DNA from: an uncultured Ruminococcus sp.
Lineage (GTDB): Bacteria > Bacillota > Clostridia > Oscillospirales > CAG-272
DNA: 10,099 nucleotides
Assembly: GCA_902797125.1 (NCBI GenBank)
Contig: CADBRS010000037.1
Coordinates: 1 to 10,099 of the forward strand
Reading direction: 5' to 3'
Part shown: positions 7,584 to 10,099 of the stretch, piece by piece
How positions within the stretch are numbered: the stretch's first letter is position 1
Layout: each line of letters starts with the position of its first letter
Translations under genes and position numbers: made by a program
The notes under the pieces: generated by a model
Told to the model about the DNA's origin: nothing
Seen by the model: only the letters and a program-made list of their open reading frames with translations
The model's database searches: none

Positions 7584-8609
7584 TCAAGACTCCTTGAGCG
7601 GATTCTTGACGGTCGTGGTCATTTTCACACCCGCAGAGATCTCGTACTTGGTCGTACCCGAGACCATGACCGATTCGGGCGCGTAATACTCGACCCGGAT
7701 CCCGTCTTCAGAGAGGTGAACGGTGCGCCATCCCCATGGGTTGGCATTGATGTTTTGATTTGTATAGGAATACTGTCCGCAATGGAAAATGATTTTTCCG
7801 TTGTAAGCGGAACTCAGTTTCTCGACGGTCGTGACGTGGTCGTGTCCGCAGAAAAGGGCTACGACGTGATCATCCTTGACCAGTTCTTTGAATTCTTCGG
7901 TCTCTTTGGAGAGATCGAAATAGTGGGCTGCCAGCAGGACGGGCATATCCGGATTTTCCGCCATGATGCTGCGCACGTAGGCGACGTCGGTAGGGGAGTA
8001 GACTCCGTGGATATCTTCGTCCGGATCCAGTTCACCCGCGAAGTTGTCCAGCATGAAGATCAGATATCCGCCGATCTTGACGTAGAACTGGCGCTTGAAT
8101 CCCGTGATTTCCTCCCAGAGTTCATGTCCGTACTGTTCGTGGTTGCCCGGGATCATGAAGTAGGGGGTCGGGAGATAGTCCAGATAATTGTCCTCGACCA
8201 AGAGGGTATAGGATTTTCCCTGATGGCGCCAGGACCCGTAAATGCCGGTTTCCCAGAAGTCCAGGGAATAGTCTCCCAGAAAGAGGATGGCCTCGAAGGG
8301 GTTGCTGTCGTAATAATCGTTCAGATCCAGGACCATCTTGGTCATGCGGTCTTCAGGCGACATGCCGTACCAGTTGATGTGACAGTAATGGATGTCCGTC
8401 ATGAAAACGATGCTGACTTCTTTGGAAGCGCTCTCGGTTTCGGACGCCTTCTCGGTCTGAGATTCGGTAGGCTTTTCAGTTTCTTCAACTGTGGCGGATG
8501 CGGATTCCGTTTCGGTCACAGTGTCCGTGTCCTTGCCGGTCTGCCCGCATGAAACGAGACAGGAACCGAGCAAAAGGCAGATAAGGATCAGTAAAATGGC
8601 TCTTCTCAC
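7584..8609 (-). CDS. Lipoprotein with calcineurin-like metallophosphoesterase domain
   Basis: Predicted surface-anchored metal-dependent phosphoesterase of 341 residues; the substrate is unknown. I start it at GTG (8609), which overlaps the TGA of the upstream gene and has GGAGGT 9 bases before it. Longer in-frame starts lie inside the upstream gene. Residues 2-20 form a short basic then hydrophobic signal with lipobox LVSC, so Cys21 would be lipidated. Residues 22-64 are a Ser/Thr/Glu-rich linker. The catalytic motifs follow in order: DIH at 72-74, GDYSLD at 112-117, GNHE at 155-158, AAHY with His229, and GHDH at 255-258, so the dimetal site appears complete. The last 60 or so residues resemble a small C-terminal beta region. 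The family includes nucleotidases, phosphodiesterases and acid phosphatases, and I cannot choose between them. Confidence 0.88.
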   Translation of the reverse strand: MRRAILLILICLLLGSCLVSCGQTGKDTDTVTETESASATVEETEKPTESQTEKASETESASKEVSIVFMTDIHYCHINWYGMSPEDRMTKMVLDLNDYYDSNPFEAILFLGDYSLDFWETGIYGSWRHQGKSYTLLVEDNYLDYLPTPYFMIPGNHEQYGHELWEEITGFKRQFYVKIGGYLIFMLDNFAGELDPDEDIHGVYSPTDVAYVRSIMAENPDMPVLLAAHYFDLSKETEEFKELVKDDHVVALFCGHDHVTTVEKLSSAYNGKIIFHCGQYSYTNQNINANPWGWRTVHLSEDGIRVEYYAPESVMVSGTTKYEISAGVKMTTTVKNPLKES

Positions 8610-9349
8610 GATTTGTCGACCTCCATGAAGAGAGAAAGGACCTTGCCGACTGCAAAAAGGAAAGCGGTCAGGACGGCAAAGATCAACACGAACATATTGA
8701 TCGTTTCCTGCCATCTCAGACTGAGGATGACCGTATCCAAGGCGACCGTCAGGACGAATGGAATCCACAAAAGCAGATCCGACCCTTTGTCTGAAAAGAC
8801 GCGGATCATCAAAAACGTGAAAGCCGGGACCAGCAGGAGAACTGCCGCGATCTCCACGGCATAGAAAAGAGCGGCGTTTTCGATATGGGTCTCGTACATG
8901 ACCGGGATGGCCATCGAGAAAGAGACCAGATAGACCAGATTGTACCAAAGGAAAAATTTGTTTTTCTTGTTTTTGGCATATACGATGGTCTGCAAAACCA
9001 GAGCCGCGATCAAAGCGCCGTAGGCGATGAATTGAGCGACGGCTACCGTGTAGGTCGTATGGACCATGCCGGAGAGCAGCAAAACGCCTGCCGTGATGCT
9101 GAGAAAAATATAGTTAGGTTCCGCATCGCGCCGGAAAAGCGAGATCCAGAAAGAACTCAGCATGACGCAGCTGACTGCGAGTGAAAGGACCGTCAAAATG
9201 TTGACGAAAGATCCGAAAAACGAAGGGAAGAACGGATCGTGAGCGACTGCGATCCGGATCAGGCTCTGCAGTCTCTCCGCGAAAAGGATCACGAAATAGG
9301 CAGCGAACAGCCAGGTGACTGCGATCTTGATAGGTGATTTCTTTTCCAT
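8606..9349 (-). CDS. Polytopic membrane protein of unknown function
   Basis: I do not recognise this 247-residue protein. It has about seven to eight hydrophobic segments, roughly at 8-24, 47-71, 80-97, 102-124, 133-151, 160-184, 192-210 and 218-240, separated by short loops. Basic clusters occur at 73-74 (RR) and 126-131 (KNKKNK), suggesting those loops are cytoplasmic. There is no signal peptidase site, ATP-binding or obvious catalytic motif, and only scattered polar residues lie within helices. AAGGAG 10 bases before the ATG supports the start, which lies 27 bases after the ABC permease stop. Its stop overlaps the GTG of the lipoprotein gene, so the two products are likely made in a fixed ratio. 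It could be a partner of the transporter or of the lipoprotein; function is not inferable from sequence. Confidence 0.85.
   Translation of the reverse strand: MEKKSPIKIAVTWLFAAYFVILFAERLQSLIRIAVAHDPFFPSFFGSFVNILTVLSLAVSCVMLSSFWISLFRRDAEPNYIFLSITAGVLLLSGMVHTTYTVAVAQFIAYGALIAALVLQTIVYAKNKKNKFFLWYNLVYLVSFSMAIPVMYETHIENAALFYAVEIAAVLLLVPAFTFLMIRVFSDKGSDLLLWIPFVLTVALDTVILSLRWQETINMFVLIFAVLTAFLFAVGKVLSLFMEVDKS
8619..8624 (-). promoter_or_regulatory. Ribosome binding site deciding the lipoprotein GTG start
   Basis: GGAGGT on the minus strand lies within the last codons of the membrane-protein gene, 9 bases before GTG at 8609. It supports the non-ATG start, which produces a proper lipoprotein signal peptide, over the in-frame ATG at 8948 that would add 113 residues overlapping the upstream gene. 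Confidence 0.82.
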
Positions 9350-9376
9350 GAAAGTGTTTCTCCTTTCCGAAAAAAC

Positions 9377-10099
9377 TCATTCGGTCCTGAGGGCAATGAC
9401 CGGGTCTTTTTTGGATGCCAGCCGTGCGGGGATCAGACCTGCGATCAGCGTCAGAAGAACGGAGATCAGGATCAGGATGAGTCCGCCTGCCAGAGGCAGC
9501 TGAGCCCCTACGTCTCCGATGCCGCTGAGGGCACGGATGATCAGATTGGTCGGGATGCAGAGAACCAGCGTGATCAGGATCCCGAAAACGCCGGCAGCCA
9601 ATCCGATGATGACGGTCTCAGCATTGAAGACGCTCGCAACGTCTCTCTTGGATGCGCCTATCGAGCGCAGGATGCCGATTTCTTTCGTTCTTTCCAGAAC
9701 CGAAATATAGGTGATGATTCCGATCATGATCGATGAAACGACCAATGAAATGCTGACGAATGCGATCAGAACGTAGGTGATGATATTGAGGATCAGGGTT
9801 ACAGAGGACATGATGATTTTGACGATATCCGTGTATTTGATCTCCTTGTCTTCCGCATGCGTTTCGTTGTAATGAGCAATGAAATCAGTGATATTGTCCT
9901 TGGATTGGAAATCCTTGGCATACAGCGCGATGGAAGCCGGATCGCTCTCATCGACATAACCCAGTTTGGTCAGGACCTGTTTGTAGGTCTCGTCCGATAC
10001 CATCTTGGGCATGTATTTGTTGTAGAGCTGGGCTTTTTCTTCGTCTGTCATAGTGGCATAGCGCGCGTCGAACATGACGATGAGCTCAGCCGTCGTATA
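9377..10099 (-). CDS. FtsX/MacB-type ABC transporter permease, C-terminal 240 residues (5' end outside window)
   Basis: The frame stays open to the right edge, so this is the end of a longer protein. Counting from the first visible residue, about 1-90 are hydrophilic and probably part of the large extracytoplasmic domain. A long hydrophobic segment follows at about 95-131, then the cytoplasmic loop ERTKEIGILRSIGASKRDV at about 136-154, typical of the FtsX permease domain. Two more transmembrane segments lie at about 161-188 and 200-223, and the tail PARLASKKDPVIALRTE also matches the family. Such proteins export or sense peptides and lipids (MacB, BceB and lipoprotein-release families) and in Firmicutes may be fused to their ATPase; the missing N-terminus prevents deciding. 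Substrate unknown. The next gene starts 27 bases after its stop, so they are probably co-transcribed. Confidence 0.9.
   Translation of the reverse strand, partial: YTTAELIVMFDARYATMTDEEKAQLYNKYMPKMVSDETYKQVLTKLGYVDESDPASIALYAKDFQSKDNITDFIAHYNETHAEDKEIKYTDIVKIIMSSVTLILNIITYVLIAFVSISLVVSSIMIGIITYISVLERTKEIGILRSIGASKRDVASVFNAETVIIGLAAGVFGILITLVLCIPTNLIIRALSGIGDVGAQLPLAGGLILILISVLLTLIAGLIPARLASKKDPVIALRTE

Noticed and set aside
7716..8552. A 278-codon open frame on the plus strand opposite the phosphoesterase gene.
   Set aside because: The minus frame has all metallophosphoesterase motifs in order; the plus frame has none and lacks a supported start.
8610..8948. N-terminal extension of the lipoprotein from the ATG at 8948.
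   Set aside because: It would overlap the membrane-protein gene by about 340 bases, reads as out-of-frame translation of it, and buries the lipoprotein signal. The GTG at 8609 has a strong ribosome binding site.
1..10099. CRISPR array, tRNA/rRNA genes, transposase or inverted-repeat mobile element.
   Set aside because: No regularly spaced repeats, cloverleaf-like or rRNA-like segments, or transposase-like frames were seen; the window is almost entirely packed with normal genes.

Overview
The window looks like chromosomal DNA from a mid-GC Firmicute (Clostridia or Erysipelotrichia type). This is inferred from strong GGAGG-type ribosome binding sites, an AT-rich intergenic region with a consensus sigma-A promoter, an ArgR-type regulon and a Firmicute-style FtsX/MacB-type permease. 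No marker gene fixes the genus. Every supported gene is on the minus strand, so transcription runs from high to low coordinates.

Right part (about 7584-10099): the tail of a probable ABC/membrane operon. It holds the C-terminal part of an FtsX/MacB-type ABC transporter permease (its 5' end lies outside the window), an unrecognised polytopic membrane protein of about 7-8 helices, and a lipoprotein with a calcineurin-like metallophosphoesterase domain. The lipoprotein gene starts with GTG inside the stop codon of the membrane-protein gene, so the two are probably translationally coupled.

Middle (7440-7583): a 144-base AT-rich intergenic region with the control signals of the arginine operon. 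On the minus strand there is a perfect TTGACA/17-base/TATAAT promoter. It is flanked by one perfect ARG-box palindrome and a degenerate partner upstream, and by a near-perfect ARG box over the presumed transcription start. I see no terminator for the lipoprotein gene.

Left part (1-7439): a compact operon in the order argG-argH-argC-argJ-argB-argD-argF, with argF running off the left edge. ArgJ recycles the acetyl group from acetylornithine to glutamate (and may also make acetylglutamate), ArgB phosphorylates it, ArgC reduces it, ArgD transaminates it, ArgF makes citrulline, and ArgG and ArgH convert citrulline to arginine. This is the whole glutamate-to-arginine route except carbamoyl-phosphate supply. 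Genes overlap or are separated by at most 24 bases. ArgB carries the sequence features of arginine-inhibited kinases, so control is probably both transcriptional (ArgR) and allosteric.

Most of the window is ordinary core metabolism. The points worth a second look are the operator layout, the short 'type 2' ArgC, the uncharacterised membrane protein/lipoprotein pair, and a strong over-representation of GATC. I did not find convincing evidence of a novel defence, mobile or RNA-based system.
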